Virus record (IMG/VR): IMGVR_UViG_3300049893_001613
Span: 1 to 64,000 of that record
DNA: 64,000 nt
Direction: 5' to 3' (one strand)
Origin: a virus
In this document: in pieces, positions 48,341 through 56,775 of the stretch
How positions within the stretch are numbered: the stretch's first letter is position 1
Layout: the number at the start of each line of letters is the position of its first letter
The notes under the pieces: model-generated
Seen by the model: the letters and a program-made list of their open reading frames with translations, nothing else
Told to the model about the DNA's origin: nothing
Database searches by the model: none
Program-made: the position numbers and the translations under genes

Positions 48341-48889
48341 ATGTCAAGCGCAAACAACAAGTGGTTGATAGTAAAACCAGGAGTGGTACTCACACCAACA
48401 ATTGAACCGGTGATTGTAGCACTCGATGCTTACTTTGAAAAGCATAAACTAAAAGCATATGTAACCTCAGGATTAAGAGACGCTAATGCTCAGCTAGCAG
48501 TAGTACGTCAGTACCTTACAAAGAAAGGTCTTGACAAGACTTATCCTGCAGCAATGAAATGTAAAGCTGAAGACAAATTACCAAATGGTGATTATGTATG
48601 GCAGATGGCCTGGTCTAACCTCCTCAATGTAGGAGTGATTATCAACCCTCCTTACCGTGCTATCTGTCTGATGAACTACATCAACAAAGCTGGAAAGAAC
48701 CGGAAAGACTCTTACATTAATCAAACTCCACACGCTGCAGGTAAAGCATTCAACGTAGGAGGAGGATCTAATGGAATCATGGATGAACTGGCTGTTCTTA
48801 CTGAAGCTTTAAAGGATAAGAAAATACCAGGATTGAAATCATTCCTGGCTGAAAGAGAAAACAACGCATTACACATAGACTGTCAATAA
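48341..48889 (+). CDS. Peptidase M15-like protein, metal Asp replaced by Asn
   Basis: 182 aa. Has the VTSGLRDANAQL strand-turn, a metal motif variant H131-AAGKAF-N138 (usual SxHxxGxAxD), and a C-terminal H178-x-D180, as in D-Ala-D-Ala carboxypeptidase folds. Asn in place of the metal-binding Asp suggests weak activity or a structural role. As a virion part it could have helped penetrate peptidoglycan. Confidence 0.65.
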   Translation: MSSANNKWLIVKPGVVLTPTIEPVIVALDAYFEKHKLKAYVTSGLRDANAQLAVVRQYLTKKGLDKTYPAAMKCKAEDKLPNGDYVWQMAWSNLLNVGVIINPPYRAICLMNYINKAGKNRKDSYINQTPHAAGKAFNVGGGSNGIMDELAVLTEALKDKKIPGLKSFLAERENNALHIDCQ

Positions 48890-48890
48890 C

Positions 48891-49748
48891 ATGCCAAACT
48901 TAGCACTAGTATCTGCAAAAGAAATTATGCCACGGGTAATCAGGGCCCTTGGTTATAAACTTCCATCAGTGTATCATGATGATATACTCGAGTGGATACC
49001 TGAAGCTATGGGTTATTTACAAGTAACCAGATCCCTGGAGAAAGTATCCACTGGTGACATTAACTGCCCTGATGAGTTGTACGTTACCAACCACTGTGTT
49101 AAACTACCATGTGGGTTCGTTGCTGCAGAAGCAATAGAAGACATGAATGGAAGGAGACTTCCTGAAGGTGGAGACGTAACGGATATCAAAGCACAGAGCT
49201 CTATCCGCCATCTTGGAGTTGGCGCCAGCGGTGAACCGCGTGTTACGGCATTCCAGGTTAATCCTTACCAGCATCAGACAAGTGATGGTTTACCAGCAGA
49301 TGAGCCGTCAGCTTCTTTCCCTTTCTTAGGTGAAGATGTTGAACCATCGGCTAATGGAGGAGCTCGTACTTCTCACTACTACAAGATCGTGGGCAACTAT
49401 ATTCAGACAAGCTTTGAAGAAGGTTATATACGCCTCCACTACTGGTCTGTACCGGTGTGCCCAGATGGTTACCCGATGATCCCGGACAATGAAAACTACA
49501 AGCAAGCCATAGAATGGCATATCATCAGAAGACTTATTGGAAGTGGTTTCCAGCATCCTGTATTTGATTACAAGTTTGCAGACGCTCAGTTCGAACTATA
49601 TGCTTCACGTGGTATGGCTGAGGTATCCTTCTGGAGTCCTGATCAGGCGGCTAAGCTACAAAGATCATTTGTAAGACTTATTCCTCCTTATCACTTCCAG
49701 GAAGACTTCTTTGTTAACAGCGAACAATCAGAAAGACTATACAAGTAA
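48891..49748 (+). CDS. Ring/adaptor-type tail protein
   Basis: 285 aa. The IRLHYWSVPVCPDGYPMIPD segment followed by EWHIIRRLIGSGF is a recurring pattern in crAss-like connector-ring proteins. Helical ends and a beta core. Likely one of the stacked rings between portal and tail. Confidence 0.7.
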   Translation: MPNLALVSAKEIMPRVIRALGYKLPSVYHDDILEWIPEAMGYLQVTRSLEKVSTGDINCPDELYVTNHCVKLPCGFVAAEAIEDMNGRRLPEGGDVTDIKAQSSIRHLGVGASGEPRVTAFQVNPYQHQTSDGLPADEPSASFPFLGEDVEPSANGGARTSHYYKIVGNYIQTSFEEGYIRLHYWSVPVCPDGYPMIPDNENYKQAIEWHIIRRLIGSGFQHPVFDYKFADAQFELYASRGMAEVSFWSPDQAAKLQRSFVRLIPPYHFQEDFFVNSEQSERLYK

Positions 49749-50107
49749 TGCAAGAGTTTCTAACCACATATGCCCCAATCCTGGGATACGTACTTTGTAT
49801 AGTATCACTGTTTCAGCTCGCTCTTATCTTCTTCTTTGAAAGGAAGAACATAATGACTGACCTGCGTGGTAAAGACAGGATCTGGCAGTTCCTTGAACTC
49901 TCCGGTATTGTCTGGTTAGTACTGTTTCCTTGTACTATTGTCAGCTCCTTGTTTGGACTGCATGTGCCAACAGAAGCCTGGGTAACCCTGGATGCTGTCT
50001 ACTTCATGAACCTTGGAGGTAAGATGGGTCATAAGTGGATTGATGCAAAAACTCCACAACAGAATAAGAACATCAAAAAAGAAGAAAGTACAGATGAAGG
50101 ACTTTAA
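49748..50107 (+). CDS. Membrane protein, possible holin
   Basis: 119 aa with about three hydrophobic helices (ILGYVLCIVSLFQLALIFFF; IVWLVLFPCTIVSSLFGL) and a charged tail. Directly precedes the spanin-like pair, a common holin position. Not proven. Confidence 0.6.
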   Translation: MQEFLTTYAPILGYVLCIVSLFQLALIFFFERKNIMTDLRGKDRIWQFLELSGIVWLVLFPCTIVSSLFGLHVPTEAWVTLDAVYFMNLGGKMGHKWIDAKTPQQNKNIKKEESTDEGL

Positions 50108-50441
50108 ACAACAGATTGTGGCCCTCCTCCTGGTCCTTATTATTGGGGGTGTCGCTGGTGCATATTACATGTCTATTAAAACAGATGATAAGCTCAAAGA
50201 ACAGGAGGCCAAACATAAACAAGAATTAAAGAACAGGGTGGAACTTGCTCTTAAGATAATTGAGGAGAGAGACAGTGTAATAACTGCTCTCAACTCAGTT
50301 ACACACAAAGATTCTTTACGTATCATCAGCATGGAAAAGCGTATTGAAGCTGATGGTGTGAGAATCAAAAAGTTAATAACAGATATCAATAAATTAAGTC
50401 CGGATGAAAAGGTTGATTGGCTTATTAATCGTTATAAGTAG
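50094..50441 (+). CDS. Inner-membrane spanin-like protein
   Basis: 115 aa from ATG at 50094. One N-terminal membrane helix (QQIVALLLVLIIGGVAGAYY), then a long coiled coil (KLKEQEAKHKQELKNRVELA and beyond). This i-spanin (Rz) layout and the overlap with the next secreted coiled-coil gene suggest a spanin pair for outer-membrane disruption. Confidence 0.65.
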   Translation: MKDFKQQIVALLLVLIIGGVAGAYYMSIKTDDKLKEQEAKHKQELKNRVELALKIIEERDSVITALNSVTHKDSLRIISMEKRIEADGVRIKKLITDINKLSPDEKVDWLINRYK

Positions 50442-50769
50442 TCTTACAGCAACAGCTCAGAGACCAGTACCTGATTCTATCCTTACTAAAATCATTGAGG
50501 ATCTTATCAGGTACGATCATGCTAAGTATGCTCTAAATGTTAAAGATTCTATAATCACTGTCTACAAACACAAAGACAGTGTCAATCAGGTAAAGATTGA
50601 GCAATACAAACTGAATGCCGCCCAGTATGAACAGGTAGTAACAAATCTGAAACAAATCAGTGAGATTGACGAAAAGACAATCAATCGTCTCGAACGTCAA
50701 TTAAAGATGGTAAGAATCAGAGAGAAAATAATCATTGTAATCGGCATAGCCGCAATAATTTTGATCTAA
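50404..50769 (+). CDS. Secreted coiled-coil protein, spanin-partner candidate
   Basis: 121 aa. Signal peptide (KRLIGLLIVISSLTATAQ), coiled coil (about 40-100), and a C-terminal hydrophobic helix (IIIVIGIAAIILI). No lipobox, so not a classical Rz1 lipoprotein. Overlaps its partner by 38 nt and the large tail gene by 1 nt. Confidence 0.6.
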   Translation: MKRLIGLLIVISSLTATAQRPVPDSILTKIIEDLIRYDHAKYALNVKDSIITVYKHKDSVNQVKIEQYKLNAAQYEQVVTNLKQISEIDEKTINRLERQLKMVRIREKIIIVIGIAAIILI

Positions 50770-53700
50770 TGAAATTCGATAAAGGATTATACACAGACAG
50801 CCTGGAAGTCAACCAGCCTCAGGGAACTTACAGATTCGCTAAGAATATAGTGGACTCTAACTTACTTGGGATTATTGAAAACGAAGACGGATTCAGAGAA
50901 TTAACTGATGTACTTCCTTATACCCTTATTGGTGTAATACCAATTGAAGATGGTGCTGTAGTATTCACTACTGATGACACTGATTCAGAAATAGGTACTA
51001 TTACCCGTTCTGGTGGTACTCTGACTTATCAAACCATATACACAGATCAAGCTCTTAACTTCTCGACTTCTGCTCCTATTAAAGGGGAGTACAGAAAAGA
51101 ACTTACCGGAGACAGAGTAGTAACCTGGATTGACGATAATAACCCTCCACGTATTCTTAATATTGATGAAGCTGCTCAGGTTGACAACGTAAATGATTTA
51201 GAAGTATTTGGAGCTATTGCCAACCCGGAATTAACTACACCTGTAACTAATGATTCAGGAGGTGCTTTAAAAGTAGGTACGTACATCCCAATCACCCGTT
51301 ACAAAACTGTAGACGGATCAGTTACAAACTGGTTTGTTCATGACCACGTTTTTTCTATAAGTAATGACCCTAAAAGTGGTACATTCGCTAGCTACGCTGG
51401 TTCTATCCCGGACACTATTACAAACAAATCCATCTCTTTTATTCTTGAAGGTTGTGATACAACATTTGGGACAATTGAAGTGGGGTACGTCTATTCCAGT
51501 AACAATGTAGTTACGATCTATTCAGTGACAACTGCAACAGTTGACACTAACGTTCCTATTACTCTAACTGGTAATGAGACAGCTACATCTGTAAGTTTAG
51601 ATGCTTTCCTGACGCCAAGCGCTATTTACACAAATGCCAAAGCTATTACACAGATGGCTGGTAGATTATACTTAGGAAACTTGACCAGTTCATCGTTACC
51701 GGTAAGTGATTTGCAGGTAGCAGCAATGGATATAAAAATTGATTATACACGTTCACTTGTAGACGTTATCCAGAACACAAACAACCACAGAGATAACCTA
51801 CCACCAACTTTTACCCCTGGTGAAGTGTACGCATTTTACCTTGGAGTTGAATTACGTGAAGGTGGATGGTTATACTACCATATTCCCGGAAGACCCGCTG
51901 TTTCAAACGAAACTCAACAGATAACAGATGAGGGAATGACTTATAAACGCTTCCAAATAGATGACACCACAGATGCAGTAGGCGCATACTCAACAATGGG
52001 GTTCTGGGAAAATTCGAATGAAACTTACCCAGATGAAGCTGCTTATGTTGGAGCTATTGCCGGGGATCTAAGAGGGCAGAATGTACGTCACCACAGATTT
52101 CCAACTACTGCAAAGTTAATGACTTTCTATACTGGTGATGCAACAGTAGGTCTTTCTAAATTACCACAGCTTGGTATCAGTGTTTCTAATGTAGATATCC
52201 CGGATTCAGTAAAACCGTTTATCAGTCGCTGGAAGATCTTTTTTGCCAAGAAGAATCCTAACGATTCATTATTTATGGGCCCAGACCTATTACACTTAGC
52301 TGCTTACACTAACGAAGATTCAACTGTAAAGTGGTCAAGTGGTGGTAACTGGGAAGTTTGGAACGGTAATGGAAGTGGTTACACTAAACAGTACACACTA
52401 CGTACTGATTCAATGAGAATTCATAGCCCAGATTTATTCATTAGTAATTCTGGTATATCGCCTACATACGCACGCTTTAATTACAGTCTAAGAAGAAGTA
52501 ATGTTAACGAAATCTGGGATGGTTTTGGAACAAATGGTGGAACGCTTACAGTAGATGCTTATGCCAGCTCCTCAAATGATTGGGGGACTGTGACAAGTGC
52601 TGTTATAGATTACACCAACACAACTTACACCAGTCGTATTTCTAGTACTAATTTTAAGAAACGCCTGGATAACTTCGCGTACTTGCCTGAGAATGCAAAC
52701 AGTGGTAAATGGTACACAAGTTTTAATGAGAGATCTTTCATTGCTGATATAAACAATAGTAATGGATTTTCTACTTTAGATAAACTTAGAAGAGTCTACA
52801 CTAACGTATTAACTGGAGTCACACCAAGTGGTGGATTCTTTACTGGTACAGATGCCACACCAGCAAACAATGGTAATGGCAGAGAAGAAACAATGTACGT
52901 GGAGTACTACAGATACTTGACTGATGTACATTCTTCTTTTTTGAAACAAGATCTATGCCCTGTAGAAGGATACGCAGACAAAGATGAAACCACATTAACA
53001 GGATCAGGAGGAGATAGCTACATCTGCTTTATCAGTTACATGACTGCAGCGTTACGTAACTCCCCGACAGGAGGCCCTTCAAGTGGAGCCGCGTCATTAC
53101 ACTTAAGTGAGTGTCTACGTATATGGAGAGGTTACATTGGGTATTCTAAGTACAACTTAAACTATCGTTACCAGGACACTGGAGATATTTACACCTACTT
53201 CCACGCTAAAACAGATGTACGGGAATTATTTACCCCGACTATTACAACTGATTTACGTCCTTCATCAACACAAAACTATATACCATTAATCAGTACTAAT
53301 GCAAGCAATAACAAGATAAGCTACAGTACTGATTTTAACATCGATAACATTTTTGCTGCGGGTGTAATTTATGCGTCTGACTTACCAGCATTTTCTACTG
53401 GAGGTGAAGTACAGCCAAATACTATTATTTACTCAGCGGCTCAGAATGAAGAATCGTTAGAATTCAGCTGGAGAACTTTCCGTTCTGAAGATAAGTACGT
53501 TCTTAACAAAAATAAAGGGGATATCAAAAATCTGCAAGGATTTAGAAATCGTGAGTTGCTGATACATACAACAGATGCTTTATTCAGGACCAGAACAGAT
53601 GCCCAGGCAGCTACTGACAGTGAATCAATCTATCTGAAGTCAGCAAACATCTTTGATTTACCACCAGAAGAATTAATACCAACTCCAGAAGGGTATGCAG

Positions 53701-54620
53701 GAACTCAGCACAAGTTTGGTTGTATCCTTACAAAGATGGGGTACTTCTTCCCTGATGACAAACGTGGTAAGGTGTTTCTGTATGATGGTCAGTTACAGGA
53801 AATCTCATCTAATGGAATGCGTATATTCTTCAGAGATTTCATGAATCTTAAAGAAGATCCGTTTGGGCCTGATGACAACCCGTTCACTAATATAGGTTAC
53901 ACAGCTGGGTATGATGAACGTAATAACAGAATCCTTTTAACTAAAAAGAGTTCAAATGACCAGTCCTGGACAATAAGTTACAACCCTATTAAAAAGGTTT
54001 GGGTATCTTATCATACGTACACACCATCATACTACTTCTCAACTAATGAGAACAGCTTGTATGCATACACATCGAATAGGTTCTTCCTGGTTAACGGAGA
54101 TCCTACAAATACACATAAAGGACAGTACTTTACAAACTTGTCTACAGTGTCTTCATTTATCGATGTAGTATACACTACTGGAGATAAGGATGTAGTGTTT
54201 ACCGGAACTAACTGGATAACTGAATCCTACCCATTAACTGTAGTATCCGGGCAACCAAGTTCTACTTTGAACTACGCTAATACTTTCACTCATCTGACAG
54301 CAAGATCTACAGACCACTGTTCAGGTAGAATACAGTTATTAGTTGCAGATGACTTTAATGACCTGTACTCTGATAAAATCAGGAACAAAAACAGGACATG
54401 GTACTACAACAATATCCGTGATGTTAAAATCACAGACGGTTTTGTAAAAGGGTTTTATGACGATTTCGAGATAGATACTACAAAGCTTAATACAAACATG
54501 GAGTGGTACGACCAGCGTAAATTCACTGATAAATTCGTAATTTGCCGCTACGAATACGATAATACCGTAAATAACAGGCTTCTATTTAGTTCAGCAGACA
54601 TCGAAGCCAGACCAATATAA
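50769..54620 (+). CDS. Large tail protein (tail-muzzle/stabilisation type)
   Basis: 1,283 aa. Opens with KFDKGLYTDSLEVNQPQGTY, a start typical of the large tail or 'stabilisation' protein in crAss-like phages; the body is beta-rich throughout, with many Tyr, Thr, Asn and Asp. It probably forms the tail end below the ring stack and gates ejection. Assignment by length, start pattern and gene order. Confidence 0.75.
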   Translation: MKFDKGLYTDSLEVNQPQGTYRFAKNIVDSNLLGIIENEDGFRELTDVLPYTLIGVIPIEDGAVVFTTDDTDSEIGTITRSGGTLTYQTIYTDQALNFSTSAPIKGEYRKELTGDRVVTWIDDNNPPRILNIDEAAQVDNVNDLEVFGAIANPELTTPVTNDSGGALKVGTYIPITRYKTVDGSVTNWFVHDHVFSISNDPKSGTFASYAGSIPDTITNKSISFILEGCDTTFGTIEVGYVYSSNNVVTIYSVTTATVDTNVPITLTGNETATSVSLDAFLTPSAIYTNAKAITQMAGRLYLGNLTSSSLPVSDLQVAAMDIKIDYTRSLVDVIQNTNNHRDNLPPTFTPGEVYAFYLGVELREGGWLYYHIPGRPAVSNETQQITDEGMTYKRFQIDDTTDAVGAYSTMGFWENSNETYPDEAAYVGAIAGDLRGQNVRHHRFPTTAKLMTFYTGDATVGLSKLPQLGISVSNVDIPDSVKPFISRWKIFFAKKNPNDSLFMGPDLLHLAAYTNEDSTVKWSSGGNWEVWNGNGSGYTKQYTLRTDSMRIHSPDLFISNSGISPTYARFNYSLRRSNVNEIWDGFGTNGGTLTVDAYASSSNDWGTVTSAVIDYTNTTYTSRISSTNFKKRLDNFAYLPENANSGKWYTSFNERSFIADINNSNGFSTLDKLRRVYTNVLTGVTPSGGFFTGTDATPANNGNGREETMYVEYYRYLTDVHSSFLKQDLCPVEGYADKDETTLTGSGGDSYICFISYMTAALRNSPTGGPSSGAASLHLSECLRIWRGYIGYSKYNLNYRYQDTGDIYTYFHAKTDVRELFTPTITTDLRPSSTQNYIPLISTNASNNKISYSTDFNIDNIFAAGVIYASDLPAFSTGGEVQPNTIIYSAAQNEESLEFSWRTFRSEDKYVLNKNKGDIKNLQGFRNRELLIHTTDALFRTRTDAQAATDSESIYLKSANIFDLPPEELIPTPEGYAGTQHKFGCILTKMGYFFPDDKRGKVFLYDGQLQEISSNGMRIFFRDFMNLKEDPFGPDDNPFTNIGYTAGYDERNNRILLTKKSSNDQSWTISYNPIKKVWVSYHTYTPSYYFSTNENSLYAYTSNRFFLVNGDPTNTHKGQYFTNLSTVSSFIDVVYTTGDKDVVFTGTNWITESYPLTVVSGQPSSTLNYANTFTHLTARSTDHCSGRIQLLVADDFNDLYSDKIRNKNRTWYYNNIRDVKITDGFVKGFYDDFEIDTTKLNTNMEWYDQRKFTDKFVICRYEYDNTVNNRLLFSSADIEARPI

Positions 54621-54621
54621 C

Positions 54622-56328
54622 ATGAAGAAGAAAAAGAAAAAATTAGTTGTAGGAGGAAACCTGGCACAATACGGGCAACCGGTAGCTCAGGGTATTGGTA
54701 TGCTTGGTAGTATGTCTGGAAATCCAGTCTTTAGCAGTGCTTCAATGGGACTACTGGCGGGGGCTAAATTCGGTCCTATGGGTATGATCGCTGGCGCTGG
54801 TATAGGAGCCCTAAAAGGTTCTCAGGCTAAGCATGAAGCTGAACTAGAAGCAAAAAGAATAAAAGAAGCTCAAGAAGAGATGTACAGGTTTGACAGTGCT
54901 AACCAGGCAATTATAAATTCTGGCGGTGGTTTAAAACACGGAGGTAAACTTCTGGCAAAATCCTTGAATCCTATAAAAGGTGGTGGGTTAGTTCCTATTT
55001 CTGAAGACGCAGTAGAAGTTAAAGGTAACAACCCGAATGTTACTGATGGTGTGGAATTAGAATCAGCACATGTTGACCATGGTGAAGTAATCAGTTCACT
55101 ACCCGACCTTGGCAAATTTGTATTCTCTAAAGAACTTGGTTACGCTAAAAAAGCTAAAGCTCTGGAGAAAATGAAAGACGACCGTCCAAGATTTAAAGCA
55201 GTCAATCAGAAAGTGGACCAGGAACTACTGGCCCTGGCAAATGAACAAGAGAGTATGAAAACAGGTAAAAATAAAACATCACTGGCTGAAGGAGGTTACA
55301 TCCTTAGAAAGAAACTGGATCCAGATCGCAAACAACCAGCAAAAGGAGCTAAGCCTATAGAAATTAAAGGCCCTACACCTCTTGGTGATGAATCAAAGTA
55401 CTTCCTTAATAAACCTAAGAAGAAACTGGTGTGGGGTGGAGAGACTGATCCTTTTGATTTTCAAAAGACAGCTGAACAAGCGTCAATGAACAGAATCCCG
55501 GGTGTTAACGCCCAAGCAGATCCATTTGCTATAGATAAAAATGAATTACTTGGTCTTACCGCTAAATGGGATCAGCAGGAAGCTGCTGACTACAAGGGTG
55601 AAACTATTACCCCTGAAATGCCGACTGAAAAAGCTCAAACCATGCCAAAGAAATTTAATTGGGGGAAAGCGCTTCAAAACGGTGTAACCGGTTTAGCCAC
55701 ATTCGGTCCTAACTTGTTTACCAATAACGCTATTAAAAAGCTCAAAGGACCTCCGCAGAGCGCGATGGAGAGAGCTGTAACCCTTAAGAAGGTAAATCCT
55801 AATGCCCAGCTTGCAAGCGCTAGAAACGCCTTTAATGACGCCAACGAGGTTGTACGAAAAGGTGTAGGTAACTTCAGTAACTTAGCATCAGGAACAGGAT
55901 CTTTACTTGCAAAAAGACTGGAAGCTGAAAATCAGATCTTTGGGCGAGTTAATGACCAGAACATTGGTATTCAGAACCAGGAAGCCGGCTTGAATGTAGG
56001 TGTAAATCTGCGTAACACAGAGCGGTTAAACAGATTTAGTGAAAACAAGACAGAATTTGAAAACAAAAAGATCCAACTGAAATCTGAAAACGTAGCCAAT
56101 GTAGCTAAAAAAAGCTTACAGATAGGTCAGGAGAAAGAACGAATGGCGCTGGATAAATTAAAAGCCAAAATTATAGCCGGCCAGTATGGTGATTCAGGAG
56201 TTCTTGCTCGGTTAGGGGAGAAATTCAAAATGGAAGATCCGGAAGCTTACGAAGAACTGAAGTCACAAGGATTCTTTAGACTTGGTGGTCTTATGAGTAA
56301 TAAGCTCTCTAAAAAGAAAAAGAAGTAA
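54622..56328 (+). CDS. Virion cargo-type protein
   Basis: 568 aa. Lysine caps at both ends (MKKKKKK; KKKKK), a Gly-rich glycine-zipper-like segment (15-70, GIGMLGSMSGNP...GAGIGALKGS), a KPKKKLVWGG segment near 265-275 and a helical Gln/Asn-rich C-terminus. Glycine-zipper regions can insert into membranes. Position after the tail protein fits proteins packed in the tail and ejected. Confidence 0.6.
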   Translation: MKKKKKKLVVGGNLAQYGQPVAQGIGMLGSMSGNPVFSSASMGLLAGAKFGPMGMIAGAGIGALKGSQAKHEAELEAKRIKEAQEEMYRFDSANQAIINSGGGLKHGGKLLAKSLNPIKGGGLVPISEDAVEVKGNNPNVTDGVELESAHVDHGEVISSLPDLGKFVFSKELGYAKKAKALEKMKDDRPRFKAVNQKVDQELLALANEQESMKTGKNKTSLAEGGYILRKKLDPDRKQPAKGAKPIEIKGPTPLGDESKYFLNKPKKKLVWGGETDPFDFQKTAEQASMNRIPGVNAQADPFAIDKNELLGLTAKWDQQEAADYKGETITPEMPTEKAQTMPKKFNWGKALQNGVTGLATFGPNLFTNNAIKKLKGPPQSAMERAVTLKKVNPNAQLASARNAFNDANEVVRKGVGNFSNLASGTGSLLAKRLEAENQIFGRVNDQNIGIQNQEAGLNVGVNLRNTERLNRFSENKTEFENKKIQLKSENVANVAKKSLQIGQEKERMALDKLKAKIIAGQYGDSGVLARLGEKFKMEDPEAYEELKSQGFFRLGGLMSNKLSKKKKK

Positions 56329-56339
56329 AAACTTTGTTT

Positions 56340-56393
56340 TAAGAAGGAAACTTCTTACCTTTCGACCTAAAATGTGGTTAAACACGTTTTAGG
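56340..56393 (+). terminator. Two hairpins after the cargo gene
   Basis: TAAGAAG-GAAA-CTTCTTA (56340-56357) and CCTAAAA-tGTG-loop-CACg-TTTTAGG (56366-56393). They lie between the cargo gene and the GIY-YIG gene. Neither has a long T-run, so they may be processing signals or the traces of nuclease insertion. Confidence 0.5.
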
Positions 56394-56407
56394 TTTAGAA
56401 GGTTAAA

Positions 56408-56773
56408 ATGGAGAATCCTCGCGTAGAAACAGAAAGTAACACCCAATACATTTATCTGTTATTGGACCCACGTAATAACCAACCTGTTTATGTTGGTAAA
56501 GCAAAGTGTGTTATTAGCAGATTAGGTTTACACCTTTGTGTAAAAGCAAAGCACAACCCGGCTTTTTATGCCTTTATTGAGGAATTAAAGCGATCCTTGC
56601 TTATTCCTAAAATTCAAATTTTAGAAACAACTGATGATGATCACGCTACAGAAAGAGAAACTTTCTGGATTGGTCATTATTTTTCATTGTACCCAAATTT
56701 ATACAACCGATCTCTCAGACCAAAAAGTATGCTTAAAACTAAGCAATACGTCAAAACTTTAAAAAGAAATTAA
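56408..56773 (+). CDS. GIY-YIG endonuclease
   Basis: 121 aa. Core motifs YIY (14-16) and YVG (28-30), R38 of SRLGLH and Glu at 82/84 (ERETFWIG) give the GIY-YIG catalytic set. Free-standing, A/T-rich, inserted between two cargo-type genes: most likely a homing endonuclease. Own leader with hairpins. No DNA-binding domain is obvious besides the basic C-terminus. Confidence 0.85.
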   Translation: MENPRVETESNTQYIYLLLDPRNNQPVYVGKAKCVISRLGLHLCVKAKHNPAFYAFIEELKRSLLIPKIQILETTDDDHATERETFWIGHYFSLYPNLYNRSLRPKSMLKTKQYVKTLKRN

Positions 56774-56775
56774 CA

